A DNA stretch of 64,000 nucleotides from Planococcus sp. CPCC 101016 (GCF_007859295.1 NZ_VOHB01000002.1:1861624-1925623), one strand, 5' to 3'. Numbered from the stretch's first letter, positions 8,517 through 18,278 are shown. Notes: generated by a model from the sequence alone, not told the origin. Numbers and translations are program-made.

Positions 8517-9461
8517 ATGGCACGGATTTTAATGACGAGATTTATCGAAGTGGCGGTTTTCCTGTTATTGGTTACTTTTGTCAGCTTCTTGTTTGCACGA
8601 CTGGCACCCGGAGATCCTGTAATGTCCATTTTGCGGGTCGATGATGTGTCAGTGACTGCAGCACAAGTGGAAGAGCTTCGGGAGGACATGGGATTCAACG
8701 AACCGCTGCTGGTCCAGTACGGCGAGTGGTTCGTTGATTTTGTGAAATTGGATTTCGGAAATTCCTATTTGACCAATCAGCCTGTTTTGGAAATGCTGTT
8801 AAGCGGGCTTCCCGCAACTTTGGAATTAACTGCAGGAGCGCTGATTGTTATGGTTTTCATCGCCCTGCCTTTGGGTTCGCTCGCTGCTCTTTACCGCGGC
8901 AGTTGGATTGACCAAATCAGCCGCTGGGTCTCATTGGTCGGCGCCGCTGTCCCAAGCTTCTGGCTTGGGCTATTATTGATTGATCTATTTGGCGTCCGTT
9001 TGAATGTGCTTCCGACGATGGGCAGAGACGGTTTCGTTTCGATGATCCTGCCATCTGTAACATTAGGACTTGCCATAACAAGTGTTTATGTGCGTCTGCT
9101 GCGCTCCAGCTTAATCGATTCATTGAGCAATGACTATATAAAAGCTGCTCGTTCGAGAGGGTTATCTGAAATTCGGATATTTTTTACTCATGCGCTGCGA
9201 GCTGCACTGCCTCCTGTCATTACTGTTTTCGGTGTCAGTTTAGGGAGTTTGATCGGCGGTGTGGTCGTCATCGAAGTGATTTTCGCTTACCCGGGAATCG
9301 GCAAGATGGTTGTAGAAGCCATCAGAAGCCGTGACTATCCTGTTATTCAAGGGTATTTGTTCATCATGGCCATCATCGTTTTTGTGGTAAACAGTCTGGT
9401 TGATCTCTCTTATCGGTATTTAAATCCGGAAATCAGATTGAAGGAAAGGAAGGGAAATTGA
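8517..9461 (+). CDS. ABC importer permease, NikB/DppB type
   Basis: Inner-membrane permease with six predicted helices. The N-terminal signature FLFARLAPGDPV and the EAA loop (YIKAARSRGLSEIRIFFTHALRAALPP) contact the ATPase. The ATG follows the stop of the previous gene with no gap. The C-terminus reads DLSYRYLNPEIRLK, typical of NikB/DppB proteins. Works as a heterodimer with the next permease. Confidence 0.93.
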   Translation: MARILMTRFIEVAVFLLLVTFVSFLFARLAPGDPVMSILRVDDVSVTAAQVEELREDMGFNEPLLVQYGEWFVDFVKLDFGNSYLTNQPVLEMLLSGLPATLELTAGALIVMVFIALPLGSLAALYRGSWIDQISRWVSLVGAAVPSFWLGLLLIDLFGVRLNVLPTMGRDGFVSMILPSVTLGLAITSVYVRLLRSSLIDSLSNDYIKAARSRGLSEIRIFFTHALRAALPPVITVFGVSLGSLIGGVVVIEVIFAYPGIGKMVVEAIRSRDYPVIQGYLFIMAIIVFVVNSLVDLSYRYLNPEIRLKERKGN

Positions 9462-10300
9462 TGAGCGTTTTTTCAATCAATTACAGCAAAATAAATTGGA
9501 AGACAGCCCTTTTGACAATGTTGCTCAGTCTGCTGACTTTGCTCACCGCATATGCCTTCCTCTTTCTTAAACACGATTCAGATTTTGTTGATTTAGGCTC
9601 GCGGCTTTTGCCGATGAGCCTTTCTCATCCATTTGGAACGGATCATTTGGGCAGGGATGTGCTGACGCGAATTTTACTTGGCGCCCAACTGACAGTCGGA
9701 TATGCATTTTTGGCGCTGCTGACAGCGGTAGCCATCGGCCTGCCAATTGGTTTGATTGCTGGATACAAGGGTGGGCTGTTGGAACGGGTCCTCATGCGGA
9801 TTGCCGACACGTTTCTGGCCTTTCCGGATACCATTGTCGCAATAGTCTTGAGCGGTCTGCTTGGACCGGGCATTGAAAATTTACTGCTGGCCATCATTTT
9901 TGTGAAATGGGTCAGCTATGCACGACTTGTTAGAAGCACAGTAGTGAGCGAGCGTCAAAAAGAGTACATAGCAATGGCAAAAATCAACGGCTTGAGTGAC
10001 GGAAAAATCATCCGGAAACATCTTTTTCCTCATATTATCGGAAATGTACTGGTTCTCGCCAGCCTGGATATGGGGAAAATCATTTTGCTGATTTCGTCTC
10101 TGTCTTATATTGGGCTTGGCGCTCAACCCCCAGCTCCTGAATGGGGAGCCATGCTGAATGATGCGCGCCCTTATTTTCAATCAATGCCTTCATTAATGGT
10201 TTATCCAGGTCTGGCCATTGTTACTGTTGTGCTGATTTCAAATGTTCTGGGTGACTATTTGCGGGACAAGTTTGATGTGAAGAAGGAAGTGCAATCATGA
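9461..10300 (+). CDS. ABC importer permease, NikC/DppC type
   Basis: Second permease. It has HPFGTDHLGRDVLTRIL near residue 50 and an EAA loop (YIAMAKINGLSDGKIIRKHLFPHI), both family hallmarks, and ends near DYLRDKFDVK. The ATG overlaps the previous stop (TGATG). An in-frame TTG three bases upstream is less likely. SD AAGGAAAGGAAGG. Confidence 0.93.
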   Translation: MSVFSINYSKINWKTALLTMLLSLLTLLTAYAFLFLKHDSDFVDLGSRLLPMSLSHPFGTDHLGRDVLTRILLGAQLTVGYAFLALLTAVAIGLPIGLIAGYKGGLLERVLMRIADTFLAFPDTIVAIVLSGLLGPGIENLLLAIIFVKWVSYARLVRSTVVSERQKEYIAMAKINGLSDGKIIRKHLFPHIIGNVLVLASLDMGKIILLISSLSYIGLGAQPPAPEWGAMLNDARPYFQSMPSLMVYPGLAIVTVVLISNVLGDYLRDKFDVKKEVQS

Positions 10301-11121
10301 GTTTACTGAAAGTTGACAAGCTGACAGTCGAAACAAAAGATCAAAAAATCGTCAAAGAAATCTCATTTGAAGTAAATCCGGGGGATTGGCTCGCTATCGT
10401 CGGTCAGAGCGGAAGCGGAAAAAGCATGACAGCATCCGCGATCGGACAATTGCTGAAGCCGAATCTGCAAGCAACTGGGACTATTGAGTTGAACGGTAAC
10501 AATATATTGGCCATGTCCTCAAAGAAAATGAGGGCCATCCGAGGAAAACAGATCGCTTATATTTTCCAGGATTATCAAAGTTCATTTACACCTTTCTTGA
10601 CCATCGGAAAACATTTTGATGAATATCAGCGGACTCATCTTCGAGTGACAAAAGCACAGCGTATAAAGAATACCCAAGAGGCATTAATTTCTGTAGGGCT
10701 TGCTGAAGATTTAGCAAGCCGCTACCCCTTTCAATTGAGCGGCGGACAACTGCAGCGTGCTGCCATTGCGTTAGCGTTGCTGCTCAAACCTGATTTAGTA
10801 ATTGCGGATGAACCCACTACCGCTTTGGACAGTATTTCATCATTCCGCATTCTTCTGTTGCTGGCAAAACTGCAGAAAGAGACGGGATGCGCCATTTTGT
10901 TTATCACACATGATCTGCGCCACGCAAGCAAGTATGCAGACCGTATACTCGTCATGACAGAAGGGCATATTATTGAGCAAGGAGATCAGCACGCCATTCT
11001 CGAGTTTCCGAAACACTCATATACACAATCTTTGGTAGATGCAATTCCGGTTTTAAAAAAGCACGAGAATTTTCAAGACAGGAGGATAGATAATGAGGTT
11101 AATGACGATCAGCAATGTTGA
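10297..11121 (+). CDS. ABC importer ATPase 1, NikD/DppD type
   Basis: Walker A GQSGSGKS, Q-loop YIFQDYQSSF, signature LSGGQLQRAAIA, Walker B LVIADEPTTALD and H-loop THD are all intact. Overlaps the permease by 4 bases (ATGA). Short for a DppD-type protein (274 residues), lacking the long C-terminal Cys-rich region found in many dipeptide ATPases, as in NikD. The gene runs 29 bases into the next ATPase. Confidence 0.93.
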   Translation: MSLLKVDKLTVETKDQKIVKEISFEVNPGDWLAIVGQSGSGKSMTASAIGQLLKPNLQATGTIELNGNNILAMSSKKMRAIRGKQIAYIFQDYQSSFTPFLTIGKHFDEYQRTHLRVTKAQRIKNTQEALISVGLAEDLASRYPFQLSGGQLQRAAIALALLLKPDLVIADEPTTALDSISSFRILLLLAKLQKETGCAILFITHDLRHASKYADRILVMTEGHIIEQGDQHAILEFPKHSYTQSLVDAIPVLKKHENFQDRRIDNEVNDDQQC

Positions 11122-11854
11122 TAAGACTTTTTCGAACGGCAAACAGGTATTGAAAGACGTTTCCTTTTCACTCGAAAAAGGCCAATGCCTCGGAATTATC
11201 GGAGAAAGCGGCTGTGGGAAAAGCACGCTGGCACGCTGTTTACTACAGCTTGAAAAAATAGATGCAGGAGAGATTTCCTTAAACGGGCACATGCTTCATA
11301 ATCTAAAAAATAAAGAACTCAATCCGTTCAGGAAAAATATTCAGGCAGTTTTTCAAAACCCCTCCGCTTCACTGAACCCGAAATTGAAAATTAAAGATTC
11401 ACTGATGGATCCCTACCAGCAATACGGCAGCCAAAAAGAGTTGCAGCATTTCAATTATACGAGCAAAGAAGCTTATGTTAAACAACTGCTGGAAGCAGTT
11501 GAACTTCCCGCCCAATTGGCAGACCGTTATCCTCATGAACTGAGCGGCGGACAACAACAGCGGGTGACAATCAGCCGAGCGATCAGCATCGAGCCGGAAG
11601 TGGTCGTTTTGGATGAACCGACTTCCAGTCTTGATGTCCTATCCCAAGCTTCTTTGTTAAAATTGCTGGAGAAACTTCGCCAGCAATTTTCACTTTCCTA
11701 CGTATTTATTTCCCATGATTTAGCGGCCGTTGCTTCTTTAAGCCAGGATATGCTGGTGATGAAAGAAGGGCGCATTATTGACGGTTTCAGAAGCGATGAA
11801 ATCTTTTCACAAAACCGGCATCCTTACACGAAAGAACTGGTTTCCATGTTTTAA
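11093..11854 (+). CDS. ABC importer ATPase 2, NikE/DppF type
   Basis: Walker A GESGCGKS, Q-loop VFQNPSASLNPKL, signature LSGGQQQRVTIS and Walker B VVVLDEPTSSLD are intact; pairs with ATPase 1. The start overlaps the previous gene by 29 bases, but AGGAGGATAG sits correctly before the ATG. No terminator is visible before the MATE gene 84 bases on. Confidence 0.92.
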   Translation: MRLMTISNVDKTFSNGKQVLKDVSFSLEKGQCLGIIGESGCGKSTLARCLLQLEKIDAGEISLNGHMLHNLKNKELNPFRKNIQAVFQNPSASLNPKLKIKDSLMDPYQQYGSQKELQHFNYTSKEAYVKQLLEAVELPAQLADRYPHELSGGQQQRVTISRAISIEPEVVVLDEPTSSLDVLSQASLLKLLEKLRQQFSLSYVFISHDLAAVASLSQDMLVMKEGRIIDGFRSDEIFSQNRHPYTKELVSMF

Positions 11855-11938
11855 AGAATAATTTCTGTACTGCCTGAATATATTTGCTAATATGGCATAT
11901 GGAAGTGATTTCTCAAATTAATAGTTAGGAGCTTCAAA

Positions 11939-13246
11939 ATGAATCATCGTACATATCTTGCCTTGGCGATTCCGTTGACCATCTCAACAATCACCACTCC
12001 TTTGCTTGGAGCTGTTGATACAGCAGTCGTAGGACAATTGCCGGATCCCGCTTTTATTGGAGGGGTTGCAATCGGGGCCGTCATCTTCAATACTTTGTAT
12101 TGGCTTTTCGGCTTCTTGCGGATTGGAACATCCGGTTTTGCTGCACAGGCGAATGGAGCTAACGATTCCTTATTAGGGACACTTGCGCTTATTCGTCCAT
12201 TGGTCATTGCGTTAATCGTAGGGTTCAGTTTTTTCCTGTTGCAGAAACCGATTGAATTTCTCGCGTTGACTTTGCTTGATCCTGCTGATGATGTATCTGC
12301 TTTGGCATCCAACTATTTCAGCATCCGAATCTGGGGAGTGCCGTTTACTTTGGTCAATTACGTCATCATGGGCTGGTTGATTGGCATGTCGCGCATTAAA
12401 ATTTCGGTGATGATTCAAATTTTCATGAACCTTTTGAATATCTTGCTGGATGTGGTTTTTGTTTTTGGTTTCGGATGGGGCGTATCCGGAGTCGCATCGG
12501 CCACATTAATCGCCGAAGTGACTGCCTGTCTGATAGGATTGTTGATTGTTTGGAAAGGAACGTCCTATCAGTTCCAAATGCCTTCAATGAACCTGGTCAC
12601 CGATGGTTCATCCATCAAGAAGATGATGGCTGTCAATCAGGACTTGTTTATCCGTACAATTTGCCTATTGGCCGTCATTAACTTATTCACTTATAAAAGT
12701 GCAGCGTTCGGTACGGAAACACTGGCAGCGAATGCGGTCCTGCTGCAGATTCATTATTTAATGGCTTATTTTTATGATGGATTCTCAAATGCTTCAAGCA
12801 TTCTTTCCGGAAAAGCAATTGGCTCGAAAGATTCCAGGCTTTTCAAAAAAACGATTAATTTATCGTTTCAATGGGCCTTTTATTCCTCAATGCTGCTGAC
12901 TGTGATTTATTGGCTTTTCAGTGAACGCTTGTTTTCATTCTTCACTTCGATTCCGGAAGTAATTGAAATAGGCGGAATTTATGGAGACTGGCTGCTGTTG
13001 TATCCTTCAGTCGCAAGTTTTGGCATTGTGTTATACGGCGTTTTTACAGGTGCTACTGAAACAGCACATATCAGAAATTCTATGCTTTTGGCATTGGGGG
13101 TATTCTTACTTGCTCTTTGGGGAGCCGTCCCGTTTTTGCAAAATCATGGACTATGGCTGGCTTTCATCGTGTTTAGTCTGGGCAGATCTGCTTTTCTAGT
13201 GATGTATATTCCAAAGTTGAATTTATTACAGGGGAAATCCCAATAA
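11939..13246 (+). CDS. MATE-family multidrug/metabolite exporter
   Basis: Twelve-helix MATE (DinF-like) secondary transporter, exporting small organic molecules with Na+ or H+ exchange. The N-terminus is typical (LAIPLTISTITTPLLGAVDTAVVGQL). SD TTAGGAGC precedes the ATG. No terminator separates it from the importer operon, so read-through and a shared role are possible, for example exporting a metal-binding metabolite that the importer brings back. No metallophore synthesis genes are nearby, so this remains inference. Confidence 0.9.
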   Translation: MNHRTYLALAIPLTISTITTPLLGAVDTAVVGQLPDPAFIGGVAIGAVIFNTLYWLFGFLRIGTSGFAAQANGANDSLLGTLALIRPLVIALIVGFSFFLLQKPIEFLALTLLDPADDVSALASNYFSIRIWGVPFTLVNYVIMGWLIGMSRIKISVMIQIFMNLLNILLDVVFVFGFGWGVSGVASATLIAEVTACLIGLLIVWKGTSYQFQMPSMNLVTDGSSIKKMMAVNQDLFIRTICLLAVINLFTYKSAAFGTETLAANAVLLQIHYLMAYFYDGFSNASSILSGKAIGSKDSRLFKKTINLSFQWAFYSSMLLTVIYWLFSERLFSFFTSIPEVIEIGGIYGDWLLLYPSVASFGIVLYGVFTGATETAHIRNSMLLALGVFLLALWGAVPFLQNHGLWLAFIVFSLGRSAFLVMYIPKLNLLQGKSQ

Positions 13247-13390
13247 GCACATGAGGCACTGCAAAATCCTGGCGCTGGCAAGCGAATGTTTTTGTTCTTT
13301 GACATCTTCTTAAAAATAAAGTACATTATCATATGGACGAACATTTATTAAGGTATAGAGATATATCATTCGTGTATAGGGGTGTTATTT

Positions 13391-14374
13391 ATGGAAAATG
13401 TATTTGATTACGAAGATATCCAACTTGTTCCTGCAAAAGCGGTGGTAAACAGTCGTTCGGAATGTGATACGTCGATTGAATTTGGCGGACGCACTTTCAA
13501 ATTACCTGTTGTGCCTGCCAATATGCAGACAATCGTAGATGAAAAGATTGCCGGATTTTTAGCAGAAAACAATTATTTTTATATCATGCATAGATTTGAA
13601 CCTGAAAAGCGTTTAGCGTTTGCAAAAGACATGCAGCAGCGTGGACTTTTTGCCTCAATCAGCGTAGGTGTTAAGCCGGAGGAATATGATTTTGTGCAGC
13701 AGCTGGCAGATGAACAAATTACGCCGGAATACATCACCATTGACGTCGCTCATGGCCACTCAAATGCTGTGATTGAAATGATTCAGCACATAAAGAAATT
13801 GGTTCCAGGCAGTTTTCTGATTGCCGGAAACGTCGGAACACCAGAAGCTGTGCGCGAATTGGAACATGCTGGAGCAGATGCCACTAAAGTCGGCATCGGA
13901 CCAGGGAAAGTTTGTATCACGAAAATCAAGACCGGATTTGGTACAGGCGGTTGGCAGTTGGCGGCACTTCGCTGGTGTGCTAAAGCTGCAAGCAAGCCAA
14001 TAATCGCAGACGGTGGTATCCGTACCCATGGCGACATTGCAAAGTCGGTTCGTTTTGGAGCATCGATGGTTATGATTGGGTCTCTATTTGCGGGTCACGA
14101 AGAGTCACCGGGACAAACCATTAACCAGGACGGCAAATTGCTGAAAGAATATTTCGGTTCAGCCTCAGAGTTCCAAAAAGGTGAAAAGAAAAACGTCGAA
14201 GGCAAGAAAATGTTTGTGGAATACAAAGGCTCGTTAAAAGATACATTAGTGGAAATGGAACAGGATTTGCAGTCTGCAATTTCGTATGCTGGAGGAGACA
14301 AGCTGTTGGCAATTCGCAATGTGGATTACGTCATCGTTAAAAACTCCATTTTCAACGGCGACAAAGTATATTAA
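13391..14374 (+). CDS. guaC: GMP reductase
   Basis: Converts GMP to IMP with NADPH (purine salvage, cytosol). Very close in sequence to Bacillus GuaC: starts [16 protein letters not shown], with the catalytic-loop Cys in [17 protein letters not shown] and the flap [20 protein letters not shown]-barrel phosphate loop [19 protein letters not shown] nine bases upstream is in frame, but the family start and SD AGGGGTG favour this ATG. 327 residues, full length. Confidence 0.97.
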   Translation: MENVFDYEDIQLVPAKAVVNSRSECDTSIEFGGRTFKLPVVPANMQTIVDEKIAGFLAENNYFYIMHRFEPEKRLAFAKDMQQRGLFASISVGVKPEEYDFVQQLADEQITPEYITIDVAHGHSNAVIEMIQHIKKLVPGSFLIAGNVGTPEAVRELEHAGADATKVGIGPGKVCITKIKTGFGTGGWQLAALRWCAKAASKPIIADGGIRTHGDIAKSVRFGASMVMIGSLFAGHEESPGQTINQDGKLLKEYFGSASEFQKGEKKNVEGKKMFVEYKGSLKDTLVEMEQDLQSAISYAGGDKLLAIRNVDYVIVKNSIFNGDKVY

Positions 14375-14381
14375 ATAAATG

Positions 14382-14414
14382 AAAACCCCTCAATCCGCAG
14401 ATTGAGGGGTTTTT
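14382..14414. terminator. bidirectional terminator between guaC and VTT gene
   Basis: AAAACCCCTCAAT / ATTGAGGGGTTTT with loop CCGCAG and A/T runs on both sides. The last codons of the minus-strand gene lie inside the stem. Confidence 0.92.
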
Positions 14415-14947
14415 GCTTGTTTGGTTTTTAGCAAAAGAACAACGCATACAATCAATACGGCACTAAATAGAAGATACTGAATGCTTATCGGAACAATTTG
14501 GATGATGCCATAGACGGCGGCCAGCTCTAGCAAAACAGCCGGAAATTTGCCGATTGTGCTGGCTATTAAGAACAGCTTGCCGCTGATTTTTGTCAATGCA
14601 GCACCCGCTGTCACGAAACCTGAAGGAATAAATGGCAGCAGGCGAAGAAGAATGACCAGCGTAAAAACGCGCTTTGCGGATTGCTGCTGGAACTTTTGCC
14701 AAAAAGGATGGTGCAGCCATTTTGGATTTGCTTTGGAAAATCCGAATCGGTATAGATAGAAACCGAGTATGGCGCCAATTATTTCCCCCGTAAATGTTAA
14801 CGCAGCAGCTGCATAAAGACCATACGATTGAATGTTAAGCGCTGTTACCAAAACGCTTGGAATAAATCCAACCGCTCCGACTGCTATATTGACTGCGAGC
14901 AGTACTAAAAATTCTACTGAAACAATTAATGAAGCGATAATTGGCAC
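14390..14947 (-). CDS. VTT-domain (TVP38/TMEM64, DedA-related) membrane protein
   Basis: Five to six helix membrane protein of the VTT/SNARE-associated family, some members of which are lipid scramblases or exporters. The domain signature is clear: a GEIIGAILGFYLYRFG segment, then RLLPFIPSGFVTAGAALTKIS with the reentrant-loop proline. The start is odd. The GTG used here lies within the SD GAAGGAGG itself, while an ATT two codons on is correctly spaced (TGCCA). No ATG or TTG is available nearby, so initiation may be at GTG or at ATT. Confidence 0.85.
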   Translation of the reverse strand: MPIIASLIVSVEFLVLLAVNIAVGAVGFIPSVLVTALNIQSYGLYAAAALTFTGEIIGAILGFYLYRFGFSKANPKWLHHPFWQKFQQQSAKRVFTLVILLRLLPFIPSGFVTAGAALTKISGKLFLIASTIGKFPAVLLELAAVYGIIQIVPISIQYLLFSAVLIVCVVLLLKTKQAKTPQSAD

Positions 14948-15247
14948 CTCCTTCTATTCCTCATAGATCAAGTATTTTGTTTTCATTTTATCATAGCTGC
15001 AAAAGAGAGGTTGGAAAATATGAGCCTACTATTTTTCCATTAAAGGTTCTATTTAAACTGGGAAAAAGAGAATTTTTCATTTTTTTGTACTAAAAACATG
15101 TTTTATTTTTTGAGAAATGGATAAGGAATAGTAGATGAAAAGAAGGGAGGAGGATTGGCGAAAGATGAGATGACAAATGGGCAGAGTCGCCGGATAGAGT
15201 CAGCTGGCTGAGCATAAGTGGTAAATTATTCAGAGGAGGAACTATTC
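14948..15247. other. gene-free stretch before CBS gene
   Basis: Mostly featureless. A tiny open frame of 18 codons (15155-15211, TTG start directly after AAGGGAGGAGGA) ends 36 bases before the CBS start; it could be a leader peptide or chance. Confidence 0.4.
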
Positions 15248-15676
15248 ATGAAGATTACAGACATCTGGACAACGGAAGTGGAAACATGCGCTCCTGACAT
15301 GTCCATTCAAGAAATTGCATCCAAGATGCTGGAACTCGATGTAGGATCCATTCCGATCAGTGATGGCAAGCGTTTGCTGGGAATTGTTACGGACCGTGAT
15401 ATTGTCATTCGCGGAATCGCTTCTCAAATTTCTTTGGATAGCCCGGTATCACAAATCCTGACTTCTGAAATGATTACTGGAACAAAAGATATGGCTGTAG
15501 AAGACGCTGCTGAATTAATGTCTGAACATCAAATTCGTCGACTTCCAATTGTCGAAAATGACCAACTGCTAGGCATTGTATCTTTGGGAGACATTGCCGT
15601 ACGAGACCGCACAGACGACAACGCTAATATGGTACTGGAAGAAGTATCCGAGTCTGAAGATACTGAGCTGCACTGA
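15248..15676 (+). CDS. CBS-domain pair protein
   Basis: 142-residue protein made only of two CBS motifs (about 8-60 and 70-125; GSIPISDGKRLLGIVTDRDI and RRLPIVENDQLLGIVSLGDIA), forming one Bateman module that binds adenine nucleotides. Cytosolic, probably a sensor or partner protein. An upstream in-frame start exists at 15218, but CAGAGGAGGAAC sits 7 bases before this ATG. C-terminal tail acidic. Confidence 0.92.
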   Translation: MKITDIWTTEVETCAPDMSIQEIASKMLELDVGSIPISDGKRLLGIVTDRDIVIRGIASQISLDSPVSQILTSEMITGTKDMAVEDAAELMSEHQIRRLPIVENDQLLGIVSLGDIAVRDRTDDNANMVLEEVSESEDTELH

Positions 15677-15696
15677 CAGGTAAATAGCGCACAAAT

Positions 15697-15733
15697 AAGG
15701 CAAACTCGTTCATCAACGAGTCTGCCTTTTTTG
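15697..15733 (+). terminator. intrinsic terminator after CBS gene
   Basis: AAGGCAAACTCGTT paired with AACGAGTCTGCCTT, then T-rich. Confidence 0.9.
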
Positions 15734-15939
15734 TTGCTTCTGAAACAGCAACGTTTACGACGGACATTACGTATACAAACCTATTGAACAATTTAGGCTA
15801 TTGCCTCGAAAAATAGGAATAATGAAAAATTCTGAAGAATGTCTTTCAATGATGGATGTACTGACTGTATGATAGTGAAGAAGTTATAAAAAGGAATGCG
15901 TTTCGATGAGCCGCGATATTGGTTGAAAGGGGTGGGCAT

Positions 15940-17010
15940 TTGTTTAATCAAAAAAGAATTCGGGACTATGGCGTCACAGTCGGTAAGATGAAGCCTGGAT
16001 CGCTAAACGCCATAACGGATGTGTCCGGTGTTACAGTGGGGCATGTCACATTGAGCGGAGGGGATATGCAGACTGGGGTAACCGCCATTTTACCGCATCA
16101 AGGGAACGTGTTTCAAGACAAGCTGATTGCTTCAAGCCATGTCATCAATGGCTTCGGCAAAACGATGGGAACCATACAATTGGCTGAACTTGGTACGCTC
16201 GAAACACCAATTGTTCTGACCAATACGTTAAACGTTGGAACGGCAGCTAATGCCGTTATCGATTATATGTTGGAAAAAAACCCGGAAATCGGAAGTACAA
16301 CAGGCACGGTTAATCCCATAATCGGTGAATGCAATGACATGTTTCTCAATGATGTCCGTGCCAGGTTTGTCAAAGAAGAGCATGTCCGGCAGGCACTGGA
16401 TCATGCGGAAGTGGAGTTTGAAGAAGGTGCTGTCGGAGCGGGCAGAGGCATGTTGTGCTACTCGCTCAAAGGAGGAATCGGTTCAGCTTCCCGCATCATT
16501 GATTTGGGGCATGGACAGTACACTATAGGGGTTTTGGTGCTGTCGAACTTCGGGATGTTGAGTGATTTGACTATCAGTGCCAACCCGATCGGCAAAGAGT
16601 TAAAGAAAAAGATTCTGCAATCCCATCAAGAGGAAGATAAAGGTTCAGTCATGGTCGTCGTTGCTACGGATATCCCTTTGTCTGAACGTCAATTGAACCG
16701 TATTTTGAAACGGGCGGTTACAGGACTATCACGGACCGGTTCGATCATTACTAACGGCAGCGGCGAGATCGTCCTCGGATTCTCAACGGCTACCAAGATA
16801 CCCCACACAAAACCGCAGCAATGTCTGACAGTCGAAAACATTCATGAAGAGGATATGGATGAAGCTTTTCGAGCTGTAGGTGAAGCTACAGAAGAAGCTG
16901 TATTGAATTCATTGATTACAGCTTCCTCTGTAAATGGACGCGAGGGCAATAAAAGACCTGCATTGAAAGACTTGCTTCAAAAATTTCAATTGACGCTTGG
17001 GAACCCATAA
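15940..17010 (+). CDS. P1-family (DmpA-like) self-processing aminopeptidase
   Basis: Peptidase family S58/P1 (L-aminopeptidase D-Ala-esterase type). Hallmarks: ITDVSGVTVGHVTL near the N-terminus, TNTLNVGTAANAV, GGIGSASR, and the cleavage segment GVLVLSNFG. In DmpA, autoproteolysis before the Ser creates the N-terminal nucleophile of the beta chain. Cytosolic (no signal peptide). Start chosen at TTG 15940, well spaced from GAAAGGGGTGG; an upstream TTG at 15919 lacks an SD. No terminator is obvious beyond a short AAAGGGTTCTTTTTC. Confidence 0.9.
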   Translation: MFNQKRIRDYGVTVGKMKPGSLNAITDVSGVTVGHVTLSGGDMQTGVTAILPHQGNVFQDKLIASSHVINGFGKTMGTIQLAELGTLETPIVLTNTLNVGTAANAVIDYMLEKNPEIGSTTGTVNPIIGECNDMFLNDVRARFVKEEHVRQALDHAEVEFEEGAVGAGRGMLCYSLKGGIGSASRIIDLGHGQYTIGVLVLSNFGMLSDLTISANPIGKELKKKILQSHQEEDKGSVMVVVATDIPLSERQLNRILKRAVTGLSRTGSIITNGSGEIVLGFSTATKIPHTKPQQCLTVENIHEEDMDEAFRAVGEATEEAVLNSLITASSVNGREGNKRPALKDLLQKFQLTLGNP

Positions 17011-17435
17011 AGGGTTCTTTTTCTTTGCTATAAATAAATTATAAGTAAAAAATTTTTAAAGTTAAAATGAATAATACTTTATTAAATAGTTAAAAGAGAG
17101 AAAGGTGCCATATACCAATTAAGTAAACAGTTATCGAAAATAATGTATTGAATAAAAAGTATATGAGTATAAAAGCTTACCATCTGAAAACGAGGGAACC
17201 GAACCGAATTCCACTTTGTAAATGATATATAAATATTAAATTAATATTTATTTGTTTACAACTTGTATAATTGACTGTAGTCTAATAGTGTTACATGACA
17301 AGAAAGATTTCAATTAAATAGTAAAAAAAATAGGAGGTAAGACTTCTTAGGGATTTTAATGACGGTCATTTCAAATGAATTTTTATCATTTTTTTATTAT
17401 AAACTCCACATCAAAGAGTTGGGAGGATGAAGAAC
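17011..17435. other. AT-rich gene-free stretch
   Basis: Very AT-rich. A 23-codon open frame (ATG at 17359, stop overlapping the next gene's SD/ATG at 17426-17428) has only a weak SD (AGGG). A strong AGGAGG at 17332 has no good start behind it. Nothing else seen. Confidence 0.4.
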
Positions 17436-17834
17436 ATGATACTGGCAGACCCGATAAAAGAGATGATGGCTATTTTAAAGGATACTTTAGATGCTGAAGT
17501 GGAAATGATTGATATGATCTTTCTGATAAAAAAAATGCGAGAATTAACGGTGAATTCCGGTGATTCTAGTTTTTCTTTCAAAGTGGATTGCGAAATATCA
17601 TTTGAAGGCATCCATCAACAAGGCAAAACACGTAATAAAGCAGAAATCCTGCTGCTGCCGGAAGAGTTGGCTGTATTTTCATCAACTTTCATCAGCCACC
17701 GCCTTCCACTTCCGAGTAATTATTCCCAGCGTCTGGTCATGGAACCGAATGTTTATTGCCTTTACATGGAATCGAGTGAGTTTCCAGAAGAATTCGCCCA
17801 ACGACTTGCAGCTGCTTTAAACGCAATTAATTAA
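17436..17834 (+). CDS. hypothetical protein, 132 residues
   Basis: I do not recognise this protein. Soluble, mixed alpha/beta, mildly acidic; begins MILADPIKEMMAILKDT and ends with a helix (EEFAQRLAAALNAIN). No Cys cluster, signal peptide or membrane helix. The ATG at 17427 touches the SD (TTGGGAGG), so the second ATG is preferred. Confidence 0.6.
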   Translation: MILADPIKEMMAILKDTLDAEVEMIDMIFLIKKMRELTVNSGDSSFSFKVDCEISFEGIHQQGKTRNKAEILLLPEELAVFSSTFISHRLPLPSNYSQRLVMEPNVYCLYMESSEFPEEFAQRLAAALNAIN

Positions 17835-17892
17835 AACTAACCTGGTTAATTTCTGATTTTTATTTTCAGCAAACAGAAAAGATGGTGTTCTT

Positions 17893-18159
17893 ATGAATGG
17901 GAAATGTTTAACTTGCATCTCGGCAGGCCTCTTGCTTTTGACCATGCTCCCCCTGACATTGGCAGCAATTCATTGGTTCAACAAACCGCTCGAACTTCTG
18001 TTAAGTTTTAACCAGCATTTGCCTTGTGTGCTCAGTGGATTTGGTATTGTCGCGGCCTTAATCGGCGCAAAAGGCGATATAAAATTCAATCTTGTCCTGT
18101 TCAATGTGCTGACTTTGAGCTTATACCTTATTTTCACTACTCATCTACACTCCATATAA
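17893..18159 (+). CDS. small hydrophobic membrane protein
   Basis: 88 residues with three predicted membrane helices (about 10-30, 45-60, 68-86). Family not recognised. The SD is poor (AAGATGGTG), so the start and even expression are uncertain. It follows the 132-residue hypothetical by 58 bases in the same direction and shares its terminator, so the two may form an operon. Confidence 0.5.
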   Translation: MNGKCLTCISAGLLLLTMLPLTLAAIHWFNKPLELLLSFNQHLPCVLSGFGIVAALIGAKGDIKFNLVLFNVLTLSLYLIFTTHLHSI

Positions 18160-18230
18160 CCCACTATTCCCTGAAGAACTTAGCTTATTATCTACACTAC
18201 TGGTATCTGCCAACAGTTAGACTCCAACAC

Positions 18231-18269
18231 AAAAAAGGGATGCAGCCTTCTACGCTGCATCCCTTTTTT
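18231..18269. terminator. bidirectional terminator between converging units
   Basis: AAAAAAGGGATGCAGC / GCTGCATCCCTTTTTT, symmetric A and T runs; serves both the small-protein pair and the minus-strand SgrR-like gene. Confidence 0.93.
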
Positions 18270-18278
18270 CGATTGAGC

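Noticed and set aside
13333-13377. PurR-box pair upstream of guaC (ACGAACATT and ATTCGTG words)
   Set aside because: Only 10 and 9 of 13 positions match the PurBox and the spacing is off; guaC regulation by PurR is known in Bacillus, but the sequence here is too weak to call.
17359-17428. 23-codon leader peptide before the 132-residue hypothetical
   Set aside because: Weak SD and AT-rich composition; the stop overlapping the next gene could be chance.
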